From positions 1 through 25,015 of the forward strand of contig JAZRGK010000050.1 of assembly GCA_045644145.1 (NCBI GenBank): DNA of 25,015 nt, in the 5' to 3' direction. Both the position numbers and the translations under genes were made by a program. Below are positions 7,722-16,487 of the stretch, piece after piece (position 1 is the first letter of the stretch; every line of letters starts with the position of its first letter). This DNA is from Flemingiibacterium sp045644145. GTDB taxonomy: Bacteria; Bacillota; Clostridia; Oscillospirales; CAG-272. A model generated the notes under the pieces. It searched no databases. It had not been told where the DNA came from and saw nothing but the letters and a program-made list of their open reading frames with translations.

Positions 7722-7960
7722 ATCTTCGTCTCGTTTCCCGGCATAGGATCACACGCAGTTCCAACCGAACGCGCTGTATATTATAGGCTGTGATTCGCCG
7801 CAATCAAGCCTTGATAAATTCCATAAACACAAAATTCCAAATCTGCTTCACGTTTTGTTAACAAATTCGGCTTCAATTTATATATCTCTGTAGTATTATA
7901 ACACTTTTTTATCGAAAATGGAAGCCCTATTAACAGTTTTTTTATAAATTTACAAATTGT
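7722..7960. other. Intergenic region with murA promoters
   Basis: 239 bases without a gene, between yycI-like and murA, both on the minus strand. It holds a candidate -35/-10 pair at 7780-7807 and an extended -10 (TGTTATAAT on the minus strand, 7895-7903). I see no clear terminator after the yycI-like gene, so some read-through into murA is possible. Confidence 0.5.
7780..7807 (-). promoter_or_regulatory. Candidate murA promoter
   Basis: Minus strand: TTGATT (7802-7807), 16-base spacer, TATAAT (7780-7785). The start of transcription would be near 7773, some 50 bases before the murA ATG. Confidence 0.55.
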
Positions 7961-8977
7961 TTACCATTTCATCGCATACACTGTACCATTCGTAGCATTA
8001 TATACTATAATTTGACCGTCACTATGTTCAATTTGCCACGCAGGAATGAAATAAAGCGCCGTTTTCCCGGCATTCCAATAAACCGAATAAACTTCTTCGA
8101 TCTTTTTTACATCCGGAAGCTTTGTATCATAGGATAACGAGCGGGAGATTTCCGCATTTTCTCTTGGTTCCGCCCCCATACGCCCATCAGCATCAAAGCC
8201 AGTCAAAGCACCGGCTTTAAGCTGTGAAAGATCCGAGAAAAGTATGTTCACCTGATCTATAAGTTTGGTATTGTAGTCTTCATCAAATGGTGCAAAATAC
8301 CATCTTCCGTAGGAATACACAAGCTCCTCGCCAGAAAACACACATACGGCATAGTGAGAATAAACTTCATAGCCGCCGATCAACTGTTTTGCGAGGAGAT
8401 AAGTAAATCCGCTTTCCGAATCAAAATAGCTGTCTGTGATTTCTGCCGATATAATATAATCGTCGCCTACACAACGTTCGAGAAACCGCTCAGCTTTGTT
8501 TGTAAGCACAGCCAATTTAGAAGCACTGACAGCATCCCAAAGCGCCGATTCGGAAGCAAAGTTTTCGGCTGTAATCACAGTATATGCACTGACTTCGGAA
8601 TTGCCATTTTTGATATATGAAAAACCGAACTCCGCATCCATTTCCGTTATCGCGCCGTTTTGTGCCGTGATACTGAATCCACCGTTCGGTGTTTGGAGAA
8701 GAATTTCACGAGGAGATCCGCTGAGTATTTCAGCAGTCTTTGTATAATACTGATCGCTGTACAGGCTCTCGTATACCGGTGCGGTGAATTTCTCTCTTGG
8801 CACACATTCGTCCGGAACATGAAGCCCTCGCTCCGCAAGCAGTTCAATAGCCCCGATCACTTCATCTTCATTAATATAGTCACGGGCACGATCCTGTAAT
8901 GTAATATTGTACACGAGAAACAGATTAGCCGCTACAAGAATACCTATAAGCAGATTTTTAACCGACGACCAGTTCAT
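7961..8977 (-). CDS. YycI-like membrane-anchored regulatory protein of the Wal system
   Basis: 338 residues. One N-terminal membrane helix (about 7-25, NLLIGILVAANLFLVYN) follows a short cytoplasmic start MNWSSVK, which matches the YycI family opening; the rest is extracytoplasmic. In Bacillus, YycI and YycH sit beside the sensor WalK in the membrane and modulate its activity. ATG 8977 is chosen because the G-rich GGTGGGGG lies just before it; a GTG at 8989 would put that sequence inside the gene. It follows the yycH-like gene with a gap of about 21 bases and closes the operon. Assignment rests on architecture, N-terminal similarity and position; the family is poorly conserved in sequence. 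Confidence 0.7.
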   Translation of the reverse strand: MNWSSVKNLLIGILVAANLFLVYNITLQDRARDYINEDEVIGAIELLAERGLHVPDECVPREKFTAPVYESLYSDQYYTKTAEILSGSPREILLQTPNGGFSITAQNGAITEMDAEFGFSYIKNGNSEVSAYTVITAENFASESALWDAVSASKLAVLTNKAERFLERCVGDDYIISAEITDSYFDSESGFTYLLAKQLIGGYEVYSHYAVCVFSGEELVYSYGRWYFAPFDEDYNTKLIDQVNILFSDLSQLKAGALTGFDADGRMGAEPRENAEISRSLSYDTKLPDVKKIEEVYSVYWNAGKTALYFIPAWQIEHSDGQIIVYNATNGTVYAMKW

Positions 8978-8998
8978 ACGATCCCCCACCCTAAAAAA

Positions 8999-10450
8999 TT
9001 ATTTTTCTGCAATCACAGTCCATTCCGCCGCACCGTCTGTATAAATGAGCCTTACAGCGGATATGTGGGATGTTTCGGAAAGCTTACCTAACGAAGAAAG
9101 CTGCCGTAAAATATAATTTGGTCTTGGTGCGAGTACGGTATCTTCTCCCATACTGATCTCCACAGGATAAATCTCCGCCTCGCATACGGTATTTTCAGTG
9201 AGAACCGCTCGGAAATATGGATTTTTGCCCACTCTGATATTATCATATGCAAGAAAATACTCAACCGTCAGCAGTTCGCCGTCAACATAAACGTCACCAA
9301 GGCAAGGCACCGCTGCACCGCCGATAAGCGACGGAGAAATTTCGCCAAGACGCTTTAACAGATTATCAACCGCCGTCATTTTATCGAAGAGTCCCGGTGT
9401 TCCATCCACCGAATAACCGAGAAGCGTATCTATCTCAATTCCGCGCAAAGTACCGCCGGAATTATCCGTCGCATCCGAGGTGGAGAACAGAATACTGCCC
9501 TCGCCGATTCGAAGCTGGCTGGATGAGTCTATATAAACATCCACGCCCTCATCTGTATACCAGTCCAGCTTGTCGGGGTTGTATTTAAAAAGTCTTAACA
9601 GTGCATTACGCTGTGCGTTATCAGAGTAAGACGACATCTCGGAGTGAATATGATCGCACTCGATTTCGCCGTCTACAGTGATAATACCTGTCCCGTCTAT
9701 AAAATCAAGCTTATAAGAATCAACATTTGCAGCTCCGTCCGCAAGCTTTGAAATGTAGAAGCTCGATGTAACGATATGCTGAGCCGGACGGAATTCATAA
9801 TAACCGCCATTTCCATCGTGTGCATAAGCAACGAATCGGTGGGCGGCAAAATCCTTATCCGGGATGATTATAAGCTCGCTCACATACGCGCCTATATTTC
9901 CGCCGTCCCCTACAGCCACATCGGATTCAGAAACAGTCAGTGCATCTGCCGCAAAAGCATATATGAGCTGATAAAGCACCGGAACATGGTAGCGAATATA
10001 AATGAATTCATCACTTCCCACAGCTCTGCCGAATACTTCCGCGCCGTGGTCTGCGGTCAGTTGCCTGCACACCGCATTATTTCCAAAAAGTTCAAGTATA
10101 CACGGCTTTACAAGCTCATATATGCCAGAAACAGAATACGAATCGCCAACACATCCTCTGGCCTCGGAAAATGTGGATTGCTTGTAGCTTATAAATTCCG
10201 GAATGAGATGATTCCCGTCAAGAGGTTCAGGCTCTGTACCGCTTTGAACGCTCCACAGCTTATCAAAGCTCTCACCGGAATTTTTGCGCATTACAATGTT
10301 TTCATACACCTTCATACCGCTGATATACACCGCCACAAGTAAAACAAGGCTGATTACAAGCAGTATCAAAAGTACTGTTTTAAATATCTCCGCGGCGTTT
10401 TTAAACCGCCGCTCTGCAGTTTTGTTCATGTTATTGACCATAGTCTTCAA
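8999..10450 (-). CDS. YycH-like membrane-anchored regulatory protein of the Wal system
   Basis: 483 residues with a cytoplasmic N terminus, one membrane helix (about 25-47, rich in Leu/Val/Ile), and a long extracytoplasmic domain. Position directly after walK and before the yycI-like gene, size and topology fit YycH, which in Bacillus helps restrain WalK. Sequence identity to characterised YycH is not obvious by eye. The start is decided by the ribosome binding site: AAGGAGG at 10461-10467 is ten bases from TTG 10450, while ATG 10441 and ATG 10429 are too far. The TTG overlaps the stop of a possible small ORF (10447-10524). Confidence 0.68.
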   Translation of the reverse strand: MKTMVNNMNKTAERRFKNAAEIFKTVLLILLVISLVLLVAVYISGMKVYENIVMRKNSGESFDKLWSVQSGTEPEPLDGNHLIPEFISYKQSTFSEARGCVGDSYSVSGIYELVKPCILELFGNNAVCRQLTADHGAEVFGRAVGSDEFIYIRYHVPVLYQLIYAFAADALTVSESDVAVGDGGNIGAYVSELIIIPDKDFAAHRFVAYAHDGNGGYYEFRPAQHIVTSSFYISKLADGAANVDSYKLDFIDGTGIITVDGEIECDHIHSEMSSYSDNAQRNALLRLFKYNPDKLDWYTDEGVDVYIDSSSQLRIGEGSILFSTSDATDNSGGTLRGIEIDTLLGYSVDGTPGLFDKMTAVDNLLKRLGEISPSLIGGAAVPCLGDVYVDGELLTVEYFLAYDNIRVGKNPYFRAVLTENTVCEAEIYPVEISMGEDTVLAPRPNYILRQLSSLGKLSETSHISAVRLIYTDGAAEWTVIAEK

Positions 10451-10524
10451 CAGACGTAAGCCTCCTTAATACGGAGATAGGAACGTGGCCTAAAGCCCCT
10501 CTTTTCCAAGGTAAAACTCGGCAT
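10447..10524 (-). CDS. Possible 25-residue ORF between walK and yycH-like
   Basis: An ATG at 10524 preceded by GGAG seven bases upstream opens a 25-codon frame (begins MPSFTLEKRGF, ends RIKEAYVC). Its TGA overlaps the TTG of the next gene as TTGA, the classic coupled arrangement. I do not recognise the peptide. It may be a real small protein, a leader that couples translation to yycH, or chance in a 99-base gap. Confidence 0.3.
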   Translation of the reverse strand: MPSFTLEKRGFRPRSYLRIKEAYVC

Positions 10525-10549
10525 CAAACACTCCGTTCGGTTTCAAAAC

Positions 10550-12358
10550 TTATTCTACAGTCTTAAGCTTAGTTTCAAGGGGAAGGTGGATCATCACCGC
10601 TGTTCCCTTTCCAAGCTGGCTCTCTACAGAAATATTTCCGCCGTGGGCCTCCACGATCTCCTTGGCAATAGCAAGTCCAAGACCTGTGCCGCCGGTTTCA
10701 CTGGTACGGGATTTTTCAACACGGTAGAAACGCTCGAACAGATGGGGCAGATCTTCTTCGGGAATGCCGATACCCGTATCCTTCACCTTTATGTCAACAC
10801 CGTGTTTGGATGCAGATGCGTATACGGTGATAGCCCCGCCGTCCGGTGTATACTTTATGGCATTTGAAACTATGTTTATGAGCACCTGCTCAATTCGTTC
10901 CTTGTCAGCCGTGATATACGGAAGCTCTCCATTAGGAATATATTTAAGCTCATGGGAATGTGCCTCCGCATCAACACGCATAACATCGCATATATGAGTA
11001 AACACCCTGTGCGGATCAAAACTTTCAATTGACCACTGTGTGCGCTTATTGTCCAGCCTTGACAGCACAAGAAGATCCGAAACTATGCGCGTCATTCTGT
11101 CACACTCATCAACCGCCATATGAAGAAAATAATCCTCCATTGCAGGCTCCATATCAGGGTCGGAAAGAATGGTTTCGCAAGCGCCCTTTATACTTGTCAG
11201 CGGTGTACGCATTTCATGGGAAACATTTGCCACGAATTCACGTCTTGATTTATCTAACTCATATCGTCCCGTTTCATCATGTATTACGGCAAGAACGCCG
11301 CGGTGCATCATATTATCCGCCATATAGTTAATGTCGCCGAAATTGACATCAAGCACCTTACCGTCGAACATAACGTCACTGACATTGTAGCCGTCGCCTT
11401 CCTTGCCATCGCGAAGATCCGCCGATTTGGCAGTGTTTTCCGCATCGTATTCAATGTCGAGAAGCTCGATAAATCGAGCGAAATTGAAGCTGTCGTTATA
11501 GCTTGCGCCAAGCAGATCTTTTACGCTCTCGTTTATATGCATTACCTTTCCGTCCTCGGTGAAGGCAATTACGCCGTCGTGGAGATAAGTAAATACTGTT
11601 TCAAGCTTCTGATGCTCGCCGGAAACCTCCTCAAGAGTGCTCTTGAGGGTCTTTTTCATGTAATTAAAGGTGTCCGTAAGCTTTCCGATCTCGTCGTTGG
11701 CGTGAATATCAAGCTCATGTGAAAATTCTCCTGCCGCAATAAGCTTTGCTCCTCTTGTAAGGCTCTGTATAGGTGAGGTTATGGCTTTAGAAAGGAAAAA
11801 CGCCAAAATTATGGCAAATATCAGGCCAAACATAAGCGCTTGCAGAATGATTGAGAATAATATCCATGTAAACTGCTGCATTTCCTCCATGGAATCGCGC
11901 ACATAGATAATACACTCGCTGTCCGCATCCGAAAGCTTGATTGCATAATCAGCAAAATCCGCACCCAGAGGCTGAGAGTTGTCGGGCTTTCCGCGCATTG
12001 CCGCAATAAGGTTGGTGGTTTTCTGTAAAGTACTTCCAAGCTCTGAGTCAGAGCCTTCGAGAAATACTCCGTCTCCGTCCAAAATATAGAAATTTCTGTA
12101 ATCGTCAATACCCAGTACACCTCGGTAACTGTTTAGTATCTTAAGCTGTTCCGAAACAAAATCATCAACATCAAGTGCGCCCCGAAGCTCCTGCGTCAGC
12201 GGACTGTCCTCGGAGAGATTCTTCACCATCTGATCAGTAAATTCGTCCATATAGAAGCTGTTTACATTGTTTATAAGGACTGTACCGATAACACACATTA
12301 CCGTTATCATGAAAATAACGAGAATGAGAATAATTTTAAAATACAAACTGTTATACAT
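10550..12358 (-). CDS. walK: Sensor histidine kinase WalK (YycG)
   Basis: The essential membrane sensor for cell-wall metabolism in low-GC Gram-positives; it phosphorylates WalR. 602 residues. Order: membrane helix about 8-30, extracytoplasmic sensor about 31-164, membrane helix about 165-190, HAMP about 190-242, PAS about 250-365, HisKA with phospho-accepting H381 in FVANVSHEMRTPLTS, N box NIVSNAIKYT near 494-503, and ATP lid motifs DTGIGIP near 527 and GGTGLGLA near 557. The FERFYRVEKSR stretch is typical of WalK. It starts three bases after walR stops with no clear ribosome binding site, so it depends on coupling. Confidence 0.92.
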   Translation of the reverse strand: MYNSLYFKIILILVIFMITVMCVIGTVLINNVNSFYMDEFTDQMVKNLSEDSPLTQELRGALDVDDFVSEQLKILNSYRGVLGIDDYRNFYILDGDGVFLEGSDSELGSTLQKTTNLIAAMRGKPDNSQPLGADFADYAIKLSDADSECIIYVRDSMEEMQQFTWILFSIILQALMFGLIFAIILAFFLSKAITSPIQSLTRGAKLIAAGEFSHELDIHANDEIGKLTDTFNYMKKTLKSTLEEVSGEHQKLETVFTYLHDGVIAFTEDGKVMHINESVKDLLGASYNDSFNFARFIELLDIEYDAENTAKSADLRDGKEGDGYNVSDVMFDGKVLDVNFGDINYMADNMMHRGVLAVIHDETGRYELDKSRREFVANVSHEMRTPLTSIKGACETILSDPDMEPAMEDYFLHMAVDECDRMTRIVSDLLVLSRLDNKRTQWSIESFDPHRVFTHICDVMRVDAEAHSHELKYIPNGELPYITADKERIEQVLINIVSNAIKYTPDGGAITVYASASKHGVDIKVKDTGIGIPEEDLPHLFERFYRVEKSRTSETGGTGLGLAIAKEIVEAHGGNISVESQLGKGTAVMIHLPLETKLKTVE

Positions 12359-12361
12359 AGC

Positions 12362-13075
12362 TTATTTTATATAGTACCCCATTCCGCGCTTAGTAAACAG
12401 ATACTCGGGCTTTCCTGCATCCGCCTCAAGCTTGGAACGAAGACGGCTGACGGTAACATCCACGCTGGATGTGTCACCGAAAAATCCGTCGTATCCCCAC
12501 ACCTCAGAGAGAAGCTGTTCTCTCGAATACACACTTCCTAAATTCTTTGCCATAAATGTAAGCAGCTCATATTCCTTCTTGGTGAGTTCTATCGGCGTTC
12601 CGTCACGGGTAACCTGATATTTCACCGTATCGATAACAAGACCGCGGATAGTCAGCGTAGAATCAGCAGTTTCAGCGGGTGCAGGTACCATCTCATTTGA
12701 CGAACGTCTTATATTGGCTTTGATTCTGGCAAGCAGTTCATTCATGGAAAACGGCTTCGTTACATAGTCGTCAGCACCAATATCAAGCCCCATAATCTTA
12801 TCCACTTCTTCTACCCTTGCGGTAGCTATGATTATGGGAGTTGCAAGCTTTTCGCGGACTCTGCGGCAAACCTCAAAGCCGTCCATTTTAGGAAGCATAA
12901 GGTCGAGAAGTATGAGGTCAAAAGTACCGCTTAACGCTTTCTTCAATCCGTCCTCACCGTCAAAAGCAAGGTCGTAGGCATAGCCTGCCTTCATAAGGTT
13001 GTAGGCAAGAGTCATTGCGATATTCTTTTCGTCCTCTACTACAAGAACCTTCTTTTTCTGAGTCGTTTCAGGCAT
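12362..13075 (-). CDS. walR: Response regulator WalR (YycF), OmpR family
   Basis: Partner of WalK; activates genes for peptidoglycan hydrolases. 237 residues: receiver domain with acidic pair E14-D15, phospho-acceptor D58 in LLDLMLPKMDG and the conserved Lys in TKPFS; then a linker rich in Pro/Ala; then a winged-helix OmpR DNA-binding domain ending KRGMGYYIK. AAGGAGGG lies at a good distance before the ATG. It sits 26 bases after the deacetylase-like gene, and no terminator or strong promoter is evident between them, so walR is probably read from upstream. Confidence 0.92.
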   Translation of the reverse strand: MPETTQKKKVLVVEDEKNIAMTLAYNLMKAGYAYDLAFDGEDGLKKALSGTFDLILLDLMLPKMDGFEVCRRVREKLATPIIIATARVEEVDKIMGLDIGADDYVTKPFSMNELLARIKANIRRSSNEMVPAPAETADSTLTIRGLVIDTVKYQVTRDGTPIELTKKEYELLTFMAKNLGSVYSREQLLSEVWGYDGFFGDTSSVDVTVSRLRSKLEADAGKPEYLFTKRGMGYYIK

Positions 13076-13101
13076 TTTACTTAACCCTCCTTTTAAAGTT
13101 A

Positions 13102-14298
13102 TCAGTTATCAGTCACGCTGTTTTGTCCGAAATATTCATTAAATGCAGATGATATAACGCGGACTTCACAGGCTTCTTTGTTGTTCTTTATAAAATCAAG
13201 CACTCGCTTCAGAGTATCAGCGGTATTGGCATCCTCCTTAAATCTGATTACCGCAACCTCATTTCTGCGTATACCGTTTATAACGGCGTTGGATGCACTG
13301 TATGGTCCGTAGTTTGCTGGGATTTCCACATTGGCGTCCCATATGATGTAGCCATGGGATTCAAGTTTGCTCCGCACCTCCGGTGTAAGCGCGGCAAGCT
13401 TATCCGAACCGTCCGGCGCACGCCATATTCTGGATTTTTGTTTTATAACCTTCGAGAGCAGCTCATTTTCTTCCATGATATCGGAAAGTATGGCATCACC
13501 GTCCGTCAGGCGCGATACATCGTGATCCATTGTATGGAGCGCGATGGTGTGTCCCTCAGCGGCAATCCTCGACAGAATTTCGATGTTGGATTTTGCTCTG
13601 TTTCCCACCACGAAAAATGTAGACTTACAGCCGTAGTCGCGAAGCACATCTAAAATTTTTTCCGTATATAATCCCGGCGAGTCCTCAATTGTGATATAAA
13701 CCGTTCTCTCGCTCAGCGTGGGCGGCGCGGTAACTGCCCCACCGCCATCTGAAGTAACTGGCGGTGTAGTTGCATCAGAAAAGAAGCTTGGATATCTGCG
13801 CTTCAATATTGTGCTGAAAGAATACTCCTCGTTTCCGTCGGTAATTCGTATTGCCACGCTTTCAGAAGACGGACTTGCTATTTTTTCAAATCCAAGCCCC
13901 AGATATGCGCATACGATTTCCACCGGGACATACCGCTCACCGTGCCGCTCATAGGTGGAGATCGGTGTACGTATTTTGTCCTGATTTGCGGCAAAATTGC
14001 TGGCAGTGTCGAAAGAAAGATAAAGATCGCCATGTGTTATTATAAATGTCTGAAGCGTTTCGTTAATTCGCACATTTACATCCGGAAGCTGTACAAAGAG
14101 CGTTAGCGGAACATAGTAAACACCGGTAGTGTTGACCTCAACAGGATAACTTCCCGACAGCGACCATGCGCGGTCATTGTAGTAGCATATAATTGATGGA
14201 ACAGTCCCCGACGGTGCAACGCGAACTGCTGTTACAACGGAAAATATTACTACCGCGCACACAAGCACACATATAAACTTTATACGCCCTGATTTCAT
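13102..14298 (-). CDS. Polysaccharide deacetylase-like (NodB fold) protein with altered active-site motifs
   Basis: 398 residues: signal anchor or signal peptide about 7-25; a region about 55-140 resembling the copper-amine-oxidase N-terminal-like domain (VYYVPLTLFVQL, later RYVPVEIVCAYLG); a Thr/Pro/Gly-rich linker about 175-195; then a NodB domain about 198-390. The NodB motifs are partly changed. The usual TFDDGP is TIEDSP (203-208), so the base Asp is Glu205 while D206 remains. HTMDH (255-259) keeps both metal His. RAPDG (293-297) is kept. The motif 4 region is WDANVE, and the motif 5 LxH is absent (VIRFKED, 350-356). It may be weakly active, bind a different substrate, or be a wall-binding sensor-like protein. 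It lies in the operon directly before walR. Confidence 0.82.
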   Translation of the reverse strand: MKSGRIKFICVLVCAVVIFSVVTAVRVAPSGTVPSIICYYNDRAWSLSGSYPVEVNTTGVYYVPLTLFVQLPDVNVRINETLQTFIITHGDLYLSFDTASNFAANQDKIRTPISTYERHGERYVPVEIVCAYLGLGFEKIASPSSESVAIRITDGNEEYSFSTILKRRYPSFFSDATTPPVTSDGGGAVTAPPTLSERTVYITIEDSPGLYTEKILDVLRDYGCKSTFFVVGNRAKSNIEILSRIAAEGHTIALHTMDHDVSRLTDGDAILSDIMEENELLSKVIKQKSRIWRAPDGSDKLAALTPEVRSKLESHGYIIWDANVEIPANYGPYSASNAVINGIRRNEVAVIRFKEDANTADTLKRVLDFIKNNKEACEVRVISSAFNEYFGQNSVTDN

Positions 14299-14317
14299 GC
14301 GACCTCTCTCCTTTCCT

Positions 14318-15436
14318 TTAATCTTCGGCTACCGAATAAACGTAAGCTGCAGCAAGGTCTACCACCATTCCATAGCTTTTTTCGCCTGCCGACTGCTCTT
14401 GTGACTTAAGATAAGTGTCATTTAATGCACTGCTCACGTCAGCGGCGGTATTTTCGCGGTATTTTTCAAAAAAAGCGTTATATGCTTTAATCTCACCCTT
14501 CACTCCTGGATCAAGTGAAGTATAGATTTCCGCAAAAAGCTCATAATCGGCTGTATAGAGCGCTGAGCTTAAATATTCGTACATGTTAAGATATCCGCTA
14601 TATCTTATATAAGGGTCATCCGACTGAATACACACAAGGAATGCCATAAAATTAGCTTCATTTTCCGGCATGATGCCCCTTTGATGAGCCAACTCATGCG
14701 CCGCCGTAAACGGCAGGCTGTAATCAGGAAAATTCACATTCAGATTAGCTTCGCCGGTGTAGTAAGTGTACATACCGGAAATATGGGTATATGTCATAGG
14801 CTCTGAAAGAGCGATGGGTTTTATCCGCGAGTAAAGTCGTGGCACAAAAGAATACTTGTCCGAAATCTCATCGTAAGCTTCTAAAAGCAAGGCATTCATT
14901 TCCATAAGAGAATAGGGCATCACCGAGCTTCCGCTGTACTTGAAGCGGATATTTTCAAGCTCCGTGTCCATTTTATCTTTCATATATTCCGCCGCCACAT
15001 AAAGCTCCGACGCACCAGCAGGCTTCAGATCAAGCCCAAGCTTAAGGGAAAGGGGCGTGCCGTTGTAAGCCACAGCCGAAGAAAACACAAACAGCGTATA
15101 TAATAGGGACAATACAGATGAAAGTCCAACAACAAACCGTATTCCATACCGATTTCCTTTATTTGCTGCCATAAAACAGCCTACCAGCACTGCCGCGAAT
15201 AACACCGGAATGAGCACTACAACTGTTTCTGCGGCTGAGAAAGGTAAAACGCCTGTAATAACCGCCAAAATCCCCCGCACGGCCGAACTTATATAGCGGT
15301 TGACAAAATCCGAAAATCCGGCGGAGTATTCGCTTATTATGTGAACTATTCCTGCGGCAAGAGCCGCCAAAAACAGTATCGGTGTACCCATTGGAAAGTA
15401 ATCGTGAATAAAACGTCTGAATTTCCCAAAGCTCAT
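14318..15436 (-). CDS. DUF3810 family membrane protein with HExxH metallopeptidase motif
   Basis: 372 residues. Three hydrophobic helices in the first third (about 17-36, 68-91 and 101-122), then a long soluble part. It contains HELAHQRG at 247-254, followed by ENEANF at 258-263: the HExxH...E pattern of zinc metallopeptidases (H247, E248, H251, and a Glu at 258 or 260). That arrangement is characteristic of DUF3810. Function and substrate are unknown; proteolysis is inferred from the motif. AAGGAG overlaps the stop region of the upstream rluA-type gene, so the two are coupled. It precedes the deacetylase-like gene by 19 bases in the Wal operon. Confidence 0.82.
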   Translation of the reverse strand: MSFGKFRRFIHDYFPMGTPILFLAALAAGIVHIISEYSAGFSDFVNRYISSAVRGILAVITGVLPFSAAETVVVLIPVLFAAVLVGCFMAANKGNRYGIRFVVGLSSVLSLLYTLFVFSSAVAYNGTPLSLKLGLDLKPAGASELYVAAEYMKDKMDTELENIRFKYSGSSVMPYSLMEMNALLLEAYDEISDKYSFVPRLYSRIKPIALSEPMTYTHISGMYTYYTGEANLNVNFPDYSLPFTAAHELAHQRGIMPENEANFMAFLVCIQSDDPYIRYSGYLNMYEYLSSALYTADYELFAEIYTSLDPGVKGEIKAYNAFFEKYRENTAADVSSALNDTYLKSQEQSAGEKSYGMVVDLAAAYVYSVAED

Positions 15437-15442
15437 CAGTTT

Positions 15443-16360
15443 TTACTCCTTCACAGCCCTTATGAGAGCTTCCATATCATGGGAAAGTGGGGCTGTAATA
15501 TTTAACGTGCGGCACCCAAAATCTATAGAAAGCGCCGAGGCATGAAGCGCCTGCCTTGTCATAAGCCTATCGTATAGGGTAGGCGTGCTCTCTGCGCTTC
15601 CGTAAAATCCGTCCCCCACTATAGGGCATCCCATATGCGAAAAATGCACCCTTAACTGATGTGTCCGTCCGGTTATAGGCTGTGCTTCGACCACAGATGC
15701 ATCCTCGGAAGAAAGGAGCGTTTTATATAGCGTCAGCGCAGACTTTGCACCGTCCTCGCCATCATCGCAGACCTGACGGAGCATTATGCTGTCCTCACAC
15801 CTGCGTATAGCGGCGTTTACAGTGCCCTCCTCAGGACATATCCTGCCGTTCAGGACAGCGATATATGTTTTCTGAATCTTGCCTGTCTGCATAAGTGAAG
15901 TGAGTTTTGAGGCAGAAAGCCTGCTTTTTGCAATCAGCACCGCACCGCTTGTATCTCTGTCAAGGCGGTTTACCGCACGGAACACAAATGGAAGCCCCTT
16001 TTCATAAAAATAGTAAGCAAGACCGTTGGCAAGGGTATCTTCAAAATGGCCCAAAGATGGATGCGTAGGAATACCGTAAGGTTTATTGACGGCAAGCATA
16101 TCCTCATCCTCGTATATTATGTCGAGAGGCATTTTTGTTGGAAGCAGCAGTTCGTTTTCGTCCTCGTGCCTGTCCTCGTCCGAAAGTCTGAGAATATCGC
16201 CCTCGCGAAGCTCCCGGCGAACGGTAGCGTGTTCCCCGTTTACCGTAATACCGCCCTCGCGCTTCTTAAGGCTCGTTATAAGTCCTCTTGATATGCCGTT
16301 TCTGTACAGTAAATCCTTTACCGTGAGTCCGGCAGTGTGGGCATCTATAAATATCTCCAA
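15443..16360 (-). CDS. RluA/RluD family pseudouridine synthase
   Basis: Isomerises uridine to pseudouridine in rRNA or tRNA; the exact site cannot be told from sequence. 305 residues: N-terminal S4-like RNA-binding segment (about 12-60), then the catalytic domain with NRLDRDTSG at 131-139. D134 is the catalytic aspartate; Asn replaces the commoner His before RLD, a variant frequent in Firmicutes paralogues. It also shows GRTHQLRVHFSHMGCPIVGD. The start is a TTG at 16360, supported by GGAGGA seven bases upstream and by the absence of any nearby ATG. It is the first gene after a consensus promoter and probably heads the operon that runs into walRK. Confidence 0.9.
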   Translation of the reverse strand: MEIFIDAHTAGLTVKDLLYRNGISRGLITSLKKREGGITVNGEHATVRRELREGDILRLSDEDRHEDENELLLPTKMPLDIIYEDEDMLAVNKPYGIPTHPSLGHFEDTLANGLAYYFYEKGLPFVFRAVNRLDRDTSGAVLIAKSRLSASKLTSLMQTGKIQKTYIAVLNGRICPEEGTVNAAIRRCEDSIMLRQVCDDGEDGAKSALTLYKTLLSSEDASVVEAQPITGRTHQLRVHFSHMGCPIVGDGFYGSAESTPTLYDRLMTRQALHASALSIDFGCRTLNITAPLSHDMEALIRAVKE

Positions 16361-16398
16361 AACGCCGTCCTCCGAATAAACATAATTACCTACTTTAT

Positions 16399-16427
16399 AT
16401 TATATCACCGCTTTTTCATAATATCAA
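16399..16427 (-). promoter_or_regulatory. Promoter of the rluA-type - DUF3810 - deacetylase - walRK operon
   Basis: Minus strand: TTGATA (16422-16427), 17-base spacer, TATAAT (16399-16404), about 30 bases before the TTG start. It is the only strong promoter I see between here and the yycI-like gene. Confidence 0.75.
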
Positions 16428-16449
16428 GTAATTTCTGTGAATTTACCAG

Positions 16450-16487
16450 AAAAAATCGGGCTGTCACTCATAACAGCCCGATTTTTT
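16450..16487 (-). terminator. Rho-independent terminator after the Orn/Lys/Arg decarboxylase
   Basis: A perfect 15-bp stem (16450-16464 with 16473-16487), 8-base loop, flanked by A6 and T6. It begins directly after the decarboxylase stop codon and insulates the SCIFF unit from the next operon. Confidence 0.93.

Noticed and set aside
15950..15975. Asn instead of His in the HRLDR motif of the pseudouridine synthase
   Set aside because: The catalytic Asp is present, and NRLDRDTSG is a common variant in Firmicutes, so inactivity is not implied.
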